A DNA stretch of 64,000 bases from Clitopilus passeckerianus (lineage: Eukaryota > Basidiomycota > Agaricomycetes > Agaricales > Entolomataceae): the NCBI GenBank assembly GCA_944990035.1, contig CALYLX010000133.1, positions 310,001 through 374,000 of the forward strand. The letters run 5' to 3'. Below the pieces are notes generated by a model. It was not told the DNA's origin, ran no database searches, and saw nothing but the letters and a program-made list of their open reading frames with translations. Of the stretch, positions 34,333 to 46,224 are shown in pieces (the first letter of the stretch is position 1; the number at the start of each line of letters is the position of its first letter). A program made the translations under genes and the position numbers.

Positions 34333-36119
34333 TTACCAAATCCTCGTCTCAAGCAACAAATCAACATTATTCTCAAGCCCAACACAAGCCTTGAGGAACG
34401 TCTCGAGCGCATTGCGCTGGCGGTTAAGACTATTAACGACCTCCGTACCGGGCTTGACCAGGGGTGCCTTGAGCATGTAAGAAAGGAGCGAGAGGACGGG
34501 GTAGAGAGGCGCAAAGTCGTCCATCTTCTGCGTACCGTCGGACTTGCGGTACTTGACGCGCGTGAGGAGTTCGGTTAGGACGGTGAGGTCGAGGATGAGA
34601 GGGGTAGCGAGGAGGGAGTCCTGTAAAGAAGAAACGGTAAGAAACGAGGAAGACATAAAAAGGGGGGGAAACCACGAACCTCGCACTCATTAAAGATATT
34701 AATCGTCGACCTCCCACCACAGAAGATCTCAGAGTAATACTCATCAATCGCCCTCTTCGAGTCCCCTACCGCAGGTACATACTTGATCACGACGATATGA
34801 TCAGGATGCTCGCCCTTCCCACCAGCCTTGACCTCCGCCTCCGTAGGAGCAGTGTACAAAAGCCTATTCGCGGCGACCATATCATCCACAACGCTGCTCT
34901 TGCTGATCTCCTTCGACTTGAACTGCCTCTCAGCACTCAAGTTCCTCCCGTCATTGTTGCCCAGGTGGTTGTAGGACGCGATGGAGAGCGGCTTGATCCC
35001 AGCGTTCACGAGGAACTCGGCGAGGACGGACTTGAGCTTAGTCTGGCCAGACTTGAGGTCGTCACCACCAATGAAAGACTGCTCCCTCTCCGCAAGCGCG
35101 ATGACACCAGGAACGAACGTGTTCTGCGGGGCACCGTTGACGAAAGGCTCGCCTTCAAGAATAGCAGCAACAGCGAACAGGGTGGAGGGGGAAACCTCAG
35201 AATGAGATTCCTTGATAGCAGCGAGGAGGTTATCAGCGGTATCGTTCACACCAGGGATGATATCACTATAACGCTCAGTATTGGCAGTCCAGAAAACGAC
35301 AATACGGTCCAACCCGTTCTCCTGCTTGAACTTGCGGATGTCGCTACGGATGTGCTCCAGGTGCGCCTGCTTGTCGGATCCCGGGATCAGGTTGTCCGCG
35401 CGGGCTTCTTGGTTGGCAGCGATGAAGTCGGGGTAGTAGATCGACGGGAGGGGCGTGCCGAGTTCAGCCATGAACGGCTTGACTTGGCGCTGGAGGTCGT
35501 AGTCGAGGACCTGGGCGCGTTCCATGGCCTTGTCCATGGAGGCGCCGGAAATGTCCCAACCACCGAGAACGAGGTCGTTGGGGTGCACCATGGGGAGGAT
35601 GTCGGAGATGGGGACGTGGACATCGTTGCCGGTGGAAGGATCAGTTCCGATGCGCACAGTGGATGCGCGGATGACGGAACCGATGTAGTTGGGCTGCTGG
35701 ATGCCTTCCTTGGTGTACCAGATGATGTTGTGACGGTTGGCGAGGATGGTCGCGCAGAGAGTGGTACCGTTGTTGCCGCCGATACCAATCATCATGAGAC
35801 TGAAAGTGGGAACATTAGCATATTATTCAATGCGAAGAATAAGAAATGCTTACCCAGTCTTGCCAACAGTACGCTTGGTTTGGAACTCATACGACTTTTC
35901 AGTCGGAGTGATGAGGTACTGACCGTCAGTCACGGTGACGTGAGAACCGCGGTTGACGAATTTAGAGGTGATAAACTCGTCAGTGAACTGCGTGTTCTCG
36001 GACTGGACGGTGATAGCATGTGCACGGCGCTCGGCAGTGGGATGAACAGGGAGCACACCCTCGAGTTGAGAGTCGGGTGTGTTGTATCCAGAAGATCCGT
36101 TGGACACGATGGGAGCCAT
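34333..36119 (-). CDS. INO1: Inositol-3-phosphate synthase
   Basis: Converts glucose 6-phosphate to 1D-myo-inositol 3-phosphate with NAD, the committed step of inositol and phosphatidylinositol synthesis, in the cytosol. 557 residues, typical for fungi. Exons: 36119-35854, 35799-34680, 34620-34333. The Rossmann NAD site is [11 protein letters not shown] (about 92-102). Other family blocks are [42 protein letters not shown], the signature [19 protein letters not shown] followed by [13 protein letters not shown], and [15 protein letters not shown]. The first ATG is used. The gene shares strand and neighbourhood with PLC, which consumes an inositol lipid. I found no clear inositol-responsive CATRTGAAAT element upstream by eye. 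Confidence 0.97.
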
Positions 36120-37869
36120 TGTATGTGTTTAGTGTTTAGGTAGGGGGATAGAGTCGGGTTAAGAAAGTTGGTAAAAGACGATGGCAAGGGAGGATCTTAA
36201 TGTTCTATCAGATGGCCGGCGGTGGTATGCTTAGTACCTCGATGAGTGTTGTGGGCGCTGCTAAGTTGGTTCGAGTACATGCACAAGTTGCACGTATTTA
36301 GAAACAACGAAAGATGTCCGGACGACGAGTCGAACGACGGAGAGAGAGTTTACGAGAGCTTTAAGGGCTGTTTAGAGCGATGAGCAAAGAGTATTGAAAT
36401 GCCTTGGATGAGGGACTTCAATGAAGACCAGAGAAACGAAATGCAGGCCATTTTATACGCAAAATGCAGAGCTGATTTGGGGATAGTGGTCCAAGCTTTT
36501 TTCAAAGTCCGGCCTCGGTAACGCGCCCCGATGTTTTTCATATCGCGTAAGGCAATCCTCGTTGCTTTTTGGGGTGAGTGCGTGCTACCCAGAACCACGT
36601 AAAATAATGGACGTAAAATAATGAACGCGTCGACTACGGCTTTGCGAGGTTTTGGCAGTAAAAACTTCGCCACTTTGAGAGTATTTCACGCTCAGTTTCC
36701 TTCATAAACCCCCTCGTAATCGTCTTCGGTAATCGTCCGCAGCGTCCATTTACCAGCCAAGGCTGTTCAGCCAGAGCGCAGCGATATCGATTTATCCATC
36801 GTCCCTGACCCACGTTGGCCCTAACCGTGCCATGTGTTTTCGTGTATGGGTCGACGCGCCTTGATCACGCGTTTGATCATTTTCCATCTTATCGTCAAAA
36901 ACCCTCCAAAAATCAGCAACAAATCCCAAAGAGTAATCATCAAAGCCCATTGGCCCATCTCCCCGCACGATAAGGCTGCAGAAATAACAAATTCGTCCGT
37001 ATACTTGGCTGTTATCAGCATCCGCATCAGCTCTGGAAGGTTCTGGTATTACTCCTCGAGGCAAGGGTAAGAGCGGTCATCAGCAGGGTCAGTTCTTGGG
37101 CTTCCCCATTACATTGATCATGGCGAAAACTCGTACGATTTCAACGCAAATAGCCCCAGAATGAGGTGATGAGGTGCCAATTAGTCAATACTTTTACCTC
37201 CCATCAAGCCTTCCGCGGTTCCTCCGAACTCAGAGTACCAAGAATCAATAGAGATAGAAAGATGGAAATACTCTTGACATGTCGAAACTGTCGAAGGCTG
37301 TCTTCACCTGAATGATATTCTCATGGATAGAGATAGAATATGGTATATTCGCAGAATCTCCCACTGCACAGCGTTCAGTGCTCTGCCTCTGATGAAGTTC
37401 GGATATTGGCCCAACGTGCTGATGGATAACACGGAAATTGGGGCTTTCATCTCACAGAATAGTAAGATGAAATGTCGTGCGGGAGAACATCAGAGCCGAA
37501 AACTGGCTGGCTGAAGTCCGAACAGATGAACAGCTCTGGAAATTCTCCTTCGACGAAGTATCCACCTCCTGAGGTCTCAGTTTGATTCACGCTCTTGATT
37601 TTGCTCGAAAAAGCCCAGTCATACAGCCCCGTTATGGCAAGGCAGTCAGGCTATCAGGCTAACATGGCGGGGAAACAATCTCTATTTAAACTAATATCCG
37701 CTATTACAAACGATGAATGCCTGCGTAAATGAATTGGCAGGCATTCTCAATCTTTCAGGTCCACGACCACCAGGTGAAAGCCCGCCCTTCCCGTAGGTGG
37801 ATATACCCTAGCAGCCCAATCTAAAGCCTTGCGTTTTCGAACCTCCTCGAGGGGTGGGTAGAGAGTAAT
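36120..37869. other. INO1 upstream region without a supported gene
   Basis: The first few hundred bases should hold the INO1 promoter. A minus-strand open frame of 107 codons (36350-36673) lacks a motif, and I do not count it as a gene. Nothing else is recognisable. Confidence 0.45.
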
Positions 37870-38690
37870 CGAGGCCTTGACAAAGATCGTCGTCTTCCCA
37901 CTTCCACCGGGTCTTTCCTCTCATGATAGTGATCCAGGGCAGGACGGCGTAGGACAGGTTGAATTTGTATCACTGGTGCTTCGCATTGGCCATCCTAGTT
38001 TTGGAGCCAAACGTGACCATGAGCCCCATGGGTTTCATGAATATGCCCGAGGACGTCAGGGCGAGATTGAAGTCATTCCTGCCCTCTCAGGCTCGCCTTC
38101 AAACTCGTCAGATTGCTCTACAGGCTTGCATGACGAAGTGCTGCGCCAAAATCGCGGCGTCGTGGTATCGCGGACATTAGGATTACTCGTACTTCCTGGA
38201 GACTCTCTATGAACGTATTCGTGGATCTGGTGAGCAACCATGCAAAAATTTAGCGAATGTCTGCTAACCTCAGTGAAGTAGGTGCATCGTTTGGTGCCCA
38301 ATGGCATTCGACTATACAGTCGCTGCTTGATGACAATATCCATGGCTCTCCGAGAATATGGCTGGGAGGTAACGTTGTTGACCTCCTTATTGTTTCCGGC
38401 CGGTACGAAGCCGATGAAACGAAGGCACAAAGCATTTGCTATCCTTTCACGGATCCTTTAGCGTGTATTGTGGCATTGGCTCTCCAGCTGAGCGCTATGA
38501 GGTGAAGAGTACGAGGTCGCCGTCGTCGAGCCAGATCAAAGGTTCAATCCCGACCTCGTGGAGGACGCCCAGAACGATATGGAGAGCGACCATGCGGGAG
38601 GAAGGTTCGATGTTTGCCAGGATTGGGAGTGATTTCCGTGGCTGGAGAGAGCGTTCTGAGGCCACAGATAGTCCTGCTGCCTAAATTCCA
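37870..38690 (+). pseudogene. Possible decayed gene, unrecognised
   Basis: Several plus-strand segments in different frames read like protein: LARLKSFLPSQ-type text near 38040-38140, YSYFLETLYERIRGSG near 38190-38230, GAQWHSTIQSLLDDNIHGS near 38290-38350 and EYEVAVVEPDQRFNPDL near 38510-38560. They cannot be joined by clean introns because stops intervene. I interpret this as a gene that has lost its frame. The family is unknown, and chance composition remains possible. Confidence 0.3.
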
Positions 38691-39181
38691 GCTGGAAAAT
38701 AGTTATGATGCCTCCGAGTGATAGGCCGCCCGCTTTTTTCTATGACTATTTGCCATACTAATCCCCACGTTTGTATTAGCCAGAACATTTATGACAATTA
38801 CATTTATGACGCACACTTTTCAAGGAGAGACGGACCTAGTTGCGCCTTGTCTTCGCAGCCTGGTTCATAAGTTCCACAAGCTAATGTTGGCCCATCTTGG
38901 ATGCATGTACAAGTGTAGGCCGTTCCTGTCAAGGTGACTTGAAGATATTGCAGAAGAGTCAACGACCCGGATCATTGGCTCATTCAAGGCTCATTCGGCT
39001 GTTCGTTCACGTTCACGCTGCCGAATAGAATGCACAGTCTCAGGCTGAGACTGAGACTGCCACCTGGACAGAACGAAAGTTTGTCAAATTGTCGTCAATG
39101 CTATAGACTCAATGCTTTCCATCGAAGACTGCGCAGTCGTACTACCTCATGTACGGAATCTCTGTCCAACTACTCGATCAA
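38691..39181. other. Intergenic, nothing recognised
   Basis: About 490 bp before the MITE. I see no open frame with protein-like content and no repeat. Confidence 0.5.
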
Positions 39182-39364
39182 TAGGGAGTTTCAAAGTTGA
39201 AAAGTTTGGTTCCATTAATCACCATTCCCGACCCTTGTTCGGTCTGAAACTGAGAATGGTGAAAAGTATACATGCCAAACTCTCTGTTTAAAGCAAGGGA
39301 CGAATAAGAGAGGTAGCGGAATACCCATTAATGGGACGAAACTTTTCAACTTTGAAAGACCCTA
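39182..39364. mobile_element. TA-flanked MITE (mariner/Tc1-type ends)
   Basis: A 179-bp element (39184-39362) is bounded by TA dinucleotides (39182-39183 and 39363-39364). Its ends are inverted repeats of about 36 bp that start GGGAGTTTCAAAG on the left and, read from the right, GGGTCTTTCAAAG. Both continue GTTGAAAAGTTT and end in CCATTAAT, with only a few mismatches. No coding capacity exists inside, and a smaller internal palindrome (CACCATTC / GAATGGTG) is present. TA target duplication plus terminal repeats is the pattern of a non-autonomous Tc1/mariner-type element. It lies about 200 bp upstream of the first NACHT-WD40 gene. Confidence 0.75.
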
Positions 39365-39564
39365 ATCACGGTAAATGACCTCACGTCAGCTTGCGGGTAT
39401 TGTGGTTTGTCTCCTTGTGCAACGAGGCGCTCGGCGGAAGCGCCCAAGTACCCTTTGTCAGGTGGCTTGAAATCAAGTGACCTTTGATCGATTTACCTCT
39501 GCTGCCCTTCCTTCTGCATTTCTGACCAACGAACGTACCGACTCCCATTACTCCATACGCGGCC

Positions 39565-42500
39565 ATGCCTAAGCTCTCAGCTCTCTTCAGGAAGAAGAAA
39601 CCCAAAGATAGTCAGGCCAGCGGATCCTCGACGCCACCCTTTTTGGAAAGGGCACAGACTCCAACAAGGCGCTCTGTATCACCTCTGCCACCAAACAACC
39701 TGAATGCAGATGCACGACCTATTCCTCTCAGTAACCCACCAACCAGCATTATCACACATCCCGATGGGACGACCCGCCAGCCAAGAGACGCAGCGATACT
39801 GTTGATCACAGCTTCAACCAGCCATCTACTACCAATTCGTGGATCATCCGAGGCTTCCCTCCAGCAACCTTCCGATGAAACGTTGTATCGGCCTAATATT
39901 ACCAGCCTCCAACAAGAGGAATGTACAACGGTCAGAAGTACGGCATCTCCATCTGCTGCGGACGCCTCTGGTTCATACTCAATTCTGCCAGGCTCGCATC
40001 CACTTCCAGGCCCACAAGTCAACTCGAATATCACGAATAACCAGCTATCTGCTGAAGGGGATATGTACGTTTACAGCGGGACAGGAAACATGACGATTAC
40101 CAAGGATACTCCGATACTGGTAAGGATTCCGTCCAGGATCGTAGTTCGTCGTGATGCTAACAAGGAGTAGGTCCGCCTGAAGGACCTTCTTAATCCAATC
40201 AGCGCAGCATACGACTCTTACGAAGCCGATCAACGATCCAAATGCTTCGAAAATACCCGCGTAGAGCTATTGAGCAACATCGAGGGATGGTTCAGTGGGA
40301 GTAGCGATCAACCGCCGATATACGTGCTGGACGGAATAGCTGGCATAGGGAAATCGACAATCGCGCAGACCGTAGCTGAGCGAGCTGCTCGACTGGGTCT
40401 GCTCGGCGCCAGCTTCTTCTTCACGAGGAATGAAGTAGAACGAATGATCGCAAAACATTTCTTCCCTACCATCGCATATCACCTTGCTCGCTACAACGAA
40501 ACCTTTGCCGGTCGGATTACCCAGGCAGTAGAACAGGACCCAGACGTCGCGCAGAAAGGTCTCCTGCAGCAACTTCAACTCCTCATCCTCTCCCCGCTTC
40601 AAAATCTTCTGAATCAGAAGGAGCACACCATTCTCATTGTTATTGACGCGCTCGACGAATGCAAAGACGACGAGGCTAAATCACTCTTAACACTCCTTGC
40701 CCAACATATCCGCCATCTACCCCAGCTCAGGATACTTATTACAGCTCGCCCGGAACGGCATATTCGAGATATCCTACAGGAAAATCGCAACCACGAACTC
40801 TTCCATCTACACGACGTCGACGAAACTATTGTACACTCTGATATTCGCCTATATCTATCTTTCACTTTGTCTACCGAACAAGTTCAGAAGGTTTTCCCTA
40901 AACGTCAACCTGCGTGGCAACCCAGTGTCAAAGACATGGATATGTTATGCGGCATCGCTGGAAAGCTATTCATCATTGCTTCTACTGCCGCAAAATTCAT
41001 TTTGGATGATAGGAGTTCAGGGCCAGATGAGCAGCTTGCCTGCATCCTTGAAGGCGTGTCACCAGACGACTTCTCTGGCTCAGAACAAACGGATGTCATG
41101 GATAGGTTTTACATCCAGATCATCCGCGCCGCCGCCCCAACCAAACCGACCAAATCCTGGATCAGGCGCTATCAAATGGTCATAGGAGCAATTATTGTGC
41201 TCCAAACCCCGTTACGTTGTCTAGCTCTGGCTCATTTACTTGATGTAACCCCCCAGTCTATCGAAGAAGCCCTGATCCGGCTACATTCACTGGTCGCGCC
41301 TACTGGTGCTGATGAGGACCTCACATTTCGGGTACATCACAAATCATTCCCCGATTTCATTACAAATGAAGACCGTATCAAACGCTCACTCAGTCATTTG
41401 GGGTCGGAGATGTCAAATGTCATTCCTTCCTTGCTTATAGACTCGAAAGAGCATCACCTGCGGCTGGCAAAGGCATGCTTCCGTGTAATGGATCGGAACC
41501 TGAAGCGGAACATGGCCAACCTCTCTCCTGAGGAATGGTACAAAGACAAGGCTGACCTCCCCCATCTCACGCAGCAGCTTATTCCCGATGAGCTCCAGTA
41601 CGCCATCACACATTGGTCCTCCCACCTGCACGCTGCAGGATCCATCGCTAATGGAGCGGAATGTGACCTCACGAACTGGGCCACAAAGCACATCCTCCAG
41701 TGGCTTGAGGCGATGTGCATCTTAGATAACATTGACCAGACGTATGAAATGCTGGAGAACGCCCTTGGCACCATAGTGAGTAATACCTTACAAATTTGGC
41801 CGACTGAGTTTATCTTTATCATGTATTGCAAAATACTGACCAGCCATGTCACAGGAGACGCATGCTGAAAGCTGGTCAAAGGAGTTTAGGCTCCAAGAGT
41901 TACTCTCTGACGCCAGTCGATTCGTGCTGCAAAGTGGTGAAATTCTCAAGTTGTTACCGATGCATGTTTATTGGTCAGGTCTGCCATTTGTACCTCGCAA
42001 ATCGGCAATATTTAGCACATACCGAGAAGCGACCAATGCAAGGATTCTAGCTGGGATTCAAGAACAGTGGGGTTCTGCACTTCTTACCATGACGGGCCAC
42101 TCAAACGTAGTAAATGCTGTCGCATTCTCCTCTGATGGCTCAAGACTTGCATCGGCATCAGATGACAAGACAGTGCGGCTGTGGGATGGAAAGACGGGGG
42201 TGCATATCACCACCCTTGAAGGCCATTCCGATTGGGTCAAGGCTGTCGCATTCTCTCCCGATGGCTCAAGACTTGCATCGGCATCAGATGACAACACAGT
42301 GCGGCTGTGGGATGGAAAGACGGGGGTGCATATCACCACCCTTGAAGGCCATTCCGACCCGGTCTATGCTGTCGCATTCTCTCCCGATGGCTCAAGACTT
42401 GCGTCGGCATCTCATGACAACACACTGCGGCTGTGGGATGGAAAGACGGGGGTGCATATCACCACCCTTGAAGGCCATTCCAATTGGGTCAATGCTGTCG

Positions 42501-43339
42501 CATTCTCTCCCGATGGCTCAAGACTTGCATCGGCATCAGATGACAACACAGTGCGGCTGTGGAATGGAAAGACGGGGGTGCATATCACCACCCTTGAAGG
42601 CCATTCCAATTGGGTCAATGCTGTCGCATTCTCTCCCGATGGCTCAAGACTTGCGTCGGCATCTCATGACAACACAGTGCGGCTGTGGGATGGAAAGACG
42701 GGGGTGCATATCACCACCCTTGAAGGCCATTCCAATTGGGTCTATGCTGTCGCATTCTCTCCCGATGGCTCAAGACTTGCGTCGGCATCTCATGACAACA
42801 CACTGCGGCTGTGGGATGGAAAGACGGGGGTGCATATCACCACCCTTGAAGGCCATTCCAACTGGGTCAACGCTGTCGCATTCTCTCCCGATGGCTCAAG
42901 ACTTGCATCGGCATCAGATGACAACACACTTCGGCTGTGGGATCATCAATACGCTTCCTGCTTTGTATTCTCTGAAAGCCATCTGGCTTCAATTCAATCC
43001 CTTGCCATCTTCCCCGATATTTCCCTCTCATCTTCACCACCTGATTTGATTAACAACTCTGACGTCGTTGGTCCGAATCCTACTTCCTCTAAACCATTGG
43101 TTTGTTCCATGCATGCAATGCTAACAGTACGCCGAAAGGATCCTTCCTTGTCCGGCTTGATAGTGATAAAACCACAAGCGGACGGGAAGTACCTCACCTT
43201 CCCGATCTGCTGGTTTCCGCCACATCTCATTGTACTTGCAACTTCATTGGATCCTACCGGCGCATTGGTTGCAGTAGGTTGTGGAGACGGACGTATGCTT
43301 CTCCTTGACATATCTGCAGTACTAGTGTCTCTCCCTTGA
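39565..43339 (+). CDS. NACHT-WD40 (NLR-like) protein, unit 1
   Basis: A 1214-residue STAND NTPase of fungal NLR type. Exons: 39565-40119, 40171-41775, 41855-43339. The N-terminal 185 residues are Ser/Pro-rich with no known effector domain and end in a beta-prone ITNNQLSAEGDMYVYSG segment. The NACHT domain has Walker A GIAGIGKST (about 240-248) and Walker B ILIVIDALDE (about 339-348), followed by a helical linker. Seven WD40 units of exactly 42 residues span 801-1094, each with GHS at the start and VRLWDGKTG near the end. A C-terminal closing segment of 120 residues contains DPTGALVAVGCGDGR. Related proteins act in heterokaryon incompatibility and innate recognition; this function is inferred. 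The first intron is 51 nt, has no stop until its own TAG acceptor, and recurs in the two other copies. Confidence 0.9.
42095..42976 (+). repeat. WD40 repeat array of unit 1 (7 x 126 bp)
   Basis: Seven in-phase 126-bp units begin with GGCCAYTC at 42095, 42221, 42347, 42473, 42599, 42725 and 42851. Most bases are invariant. Changes concentrate in codons 4-7 and codon 23 of the unit (D or H at codon 23). Confidence 0.95.
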
Positions 43340-43989
43340 ACTATTTCTGTCGTCTCGAACATCTGCCTCACTTCCATGCACCAGATATAATTTCATTTAT
43401 ACATATACCAGGATACCATATGCAGACTATATTTAGGTATGCATATACATGCTTTCTCCATTGACTACAGTTCTTTGTAAACCGATACAAATATGCCTGA
43501 ATATTGACACTCCCGAATGTTTGTTGTCCGACAAACATCACCGGTCTCAGTATTCTGGTAGACAAATGTTCCCTAAATCGATGAATTGAGTAGGCGAGCT
43601 TGCTTGTGCTGGTCAAAGTCTCGGGTGAAGACTGTTCCCCGGGGGTGGTGAATACTAATAGAGACCGTCGGAATGGTAGCTAGCAGGGAAATCGTGTCAT
43701 GATGGGGTAAGCTTGACATGCGGATCGAGGCTCTTCTGTGAAGGACCGGTATCGTCGTCTGAGGGTGGGTAGAACCACGAATCAGAGAGTGTCGCAGACC
43801 AGAAGGTGACGCAAGCATTGACAGAGAATTCGGCGCAATCTCCTTGGTTTGGTCAAGCTTGAAGCTCCAGATACCTCGTAGTTACTGGGGGAAAGTTGGT
43901 TGTGAAGTTGAACTGGTGATCCGCCGGATGAAGAAGGCGAAGAAACGTTTGCGATCAAGGAGATGGATGGAGAGCTGGTACGTTAAGCC
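43340..43989. other. 3' flank of NACHT unit 1
   Basis: The first 200 bases resemble the flank after unit 2 (53171-53380), including ACTATYT, CTCTCCATTGA and CGATACAAAT blocks, and probably include the 3' UTR. The rest resembles parts of 54350-54520. No gene of its own is supported. Confidence 0.5.
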
Positions 43990-45245
43990 CAATCCCGTTC
44001 CAGCGCCAAATTCCCGACCTCCATCAAGGGCTTTGAGGAAGCAAGAATCTCGAAAGAACTCCCGATGTCTCTAGCAATGCCGGATGAAGCGACAGGCCTG
44101 TTGCAACTTCTGGCCAGTGCTCCCACTGCTCCTGCTCCTGCTGTTGATGAACCTCCAACGTGAACTCCCCTCCCGAACCGTCCTTCCTCTACTTTGTCTA
44201 ACACAGCTGGTGCAGCTGCCATCGCAGCCTCGAAGGCAAGACTTGAGGATTTACGATCTGAGGGGAATATAGAGTTGGTCGGTTCTCGAGGGCCGACATG
44301 CAAACTGCCGAAGACGAGGTCTGGATGTCCATAACTTCCTTCGCCATTTCCTCCCTCCCTTCCTCAACCATATACGGGTCCGAATGCCACACCCTGTTTC
44401 GGTCAAGGCTATGTAGGTGGTGAGGGGAGGAATTGGACGTCAGGGCCGAGTTACCCTTCTTCGTTCTCGTAGAATGCTTTGACGTGCGAGGGTTGGTGGT
44501 GTTTTGCAGACGAGGATGTGCCGAAGGCGGAAGGCGACCTGGGCAGGGCAATCATTAGATTGATCTAGGAAATTCGAATAAAGAAACTGACGTACTGATT
44601 TCCTTCTCCTCTTGTAAAACGTCCACTTTCGTCTCGAGATTTTTGCCTCCGTCCGTTTGCGTGAACCGTCACAAGTTGATGTAGACAACCAGAGTGTCTT
44701 CTTGAAGTGTAGTTGTACCTCCTCCCGTTATAAAGAGCAACACCCTTTCAAACCGCTCGCAGTGGTGAAATTTTGGCAGGCCTCAGTAGTGTGGATCGGT
44801 TCGAAGGATAGCTTGGGGACGGAGGTGACCGAGAGGTGGTCACAACATGTGGGAGGTGATGGTGTAGACGCAGCATCAACCTCCACATCCCCTCCTCATC
44901 CACCACCAAGCTTCCGTTCCCCATTTCACCCTCTCGATACCCTCTCTCCTCCGCCTGTCTCCCTCTCATAACATCAACACGACAAAGGCCATTCGTGCTC
45001 CGAGGCTTCCAGCAAGCCGGTATCGGTGAAAGCGCAGGGAACCATGATATGGTGCCACTCCCTATATCTCCCCCGTTCCCAAATTCATAGTCATCCAGGT
45101 ACGATACCAGCCCCCACCTGGGAGGAAAGTGGTGAAACCAGTTGAACCACGAAGGGAGATCGTTTCGTAAGGTTTTGAGATGTCGTTCCTTCCTTCCTTC
45201 TGCCGAATCCAGAAACCACTGCCAACAACGGTCCAACACCACGAA
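43990..45245 (-). pseudogene. Decayed gene A, copy 1
   Basis: The minus strand carries protein-like blocks separated by plausible introns: LDDYEFGNGGDIGSG (near 45090), ETKVDVLQEEKEIS (near 44600), PPSAHPRLQNTTNPRTSKHS (near 44500) and ENRPTLYSPQI (near 44270). Each aligns with a block in copy 2 (55330-57225) in the same order, and the intron ends between them (GTMAGT-like donor, TGCCCAG acceptor) are also shared. One extra base relative to copy 2 near 44063 changes the frame of the last block. I do not recognise the family. It may still be partly expressed, but no complete frame can be built. Confidence 0.45.
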
Positions 45246-46224
45246 AACCTTGCAATATCGTGCAACGTCGTGTCTGTTTGCTCGTCTCGCCCGAACGTTA
45301 AAAGACGAGCTGATGCACGAACAGCCAGCAAGCAGGGACTAGTTCGTTTACTCGTGGCTGTCGGATTCGAAGGTTGGCGGTGGTAGGGTGATGTATCGGG
45401 GTCAATGATACCAGCCGGTGGAAAGGTCGTGTCGTATCGTGTCCTTCATCCGACTAATGACTTCCGGAAGCTCTTGAAGCTGGTATGGGGGTAGTAGCCA
45501 GTAACATGCTCTAGTCAAGGCCACCAGAACCTGAGCAGATGTATCCCCTTCCCAAAAGGTACTTGGTTTGTTAACATGGCTGCAGAAGGGGCGCATATCG
45601 ATGAGGCCACCTAAGGTAGGAGAAGTCCTGTCGAATGTTTGGAATGGTGTCGCGGTGAGGTGGATTCGGATGTAGATGGAGTGCCTCCAGTGCAGAGGAT
45701 TACGACCGTTTCTTGCCTGGAGTGACTGGGTTGGGGTAATGAGTTCTTGATAAGTCTTGATAGTTCTCCTAGGCCGATCGTCTGGGTAGCATGCGACTAA
45801 CGACGCCCAGGTGACCTGGTGGCGAAGAATATGTTTAACGTCCTCATGCGACTGAGGCCTGTGCTGTATTTGGGTGGATGGCTAATTCTCGTCGGAGAGA
45901 ACACATCAAGGTGGTACTGGTCGACGCTTGCTTTAGGAAAGGGTGAACCACAAAAGCGACTGCTCGAACGACGTGGGCTGGGTTGACCTATTCCTACAAG
46001 TGTATTGTCAGTTTTTTGGTCTTTTGGTTGGTTGTTCAAGAGAAGGTGGAAGGAGCGGGCATCGATGATTGTATACAAGTAAAGAAATGTACCTGCATGC
46101 CTCGACATAGTCAACAATCTGGGAATGCGTACCATTCACATACGTCCATGAATATCCACATTTGATCAATCTAAATATGGATTTGAGGTATTCAAGATAT
46201 TTCCCGCAATGCTAGTAGTGTTTA
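45246..46224. other. Spacer between decayed genes A and B, copy 1
   Basis: No supported gene. The block near 45990-46085 (GTATTGTCAG followed by GTTGTTCAAGAGAAG and ending ATGTACC) recurs with changes at 57800-57920 and 58255-58390, which suggests small internal duplications of an exon/intron of gene A. Confidence 0.4.

Noticed and set aside
34797..36143. Very long plus-strand frame opposite INO1
   Set aside because: It is the antisense of the conserved INO1 exon. Strong codon bias in INO1 removes stops on the other strand.
36350..36673. Minus-strand 107-codon frame upstream of INO1
   Set aside because: It lies in the INO1 promoter area, has no recognisable domain, and its one hydrophobic patch is not enough to support a gene.
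37800..37900. Short GTTTTCGAACCT stretch considered as a tRNA T-arm
   Set aside because: No matching acceptor, D and anticodon stems could be placed around it.
42095..42976. Regular 126-bp repeats considered as a CRISPR-like or satellite array
   Set aside because: The repeats are coding, in frame within a larger protein and encode canonical WD40 units. There are no unique spacers.
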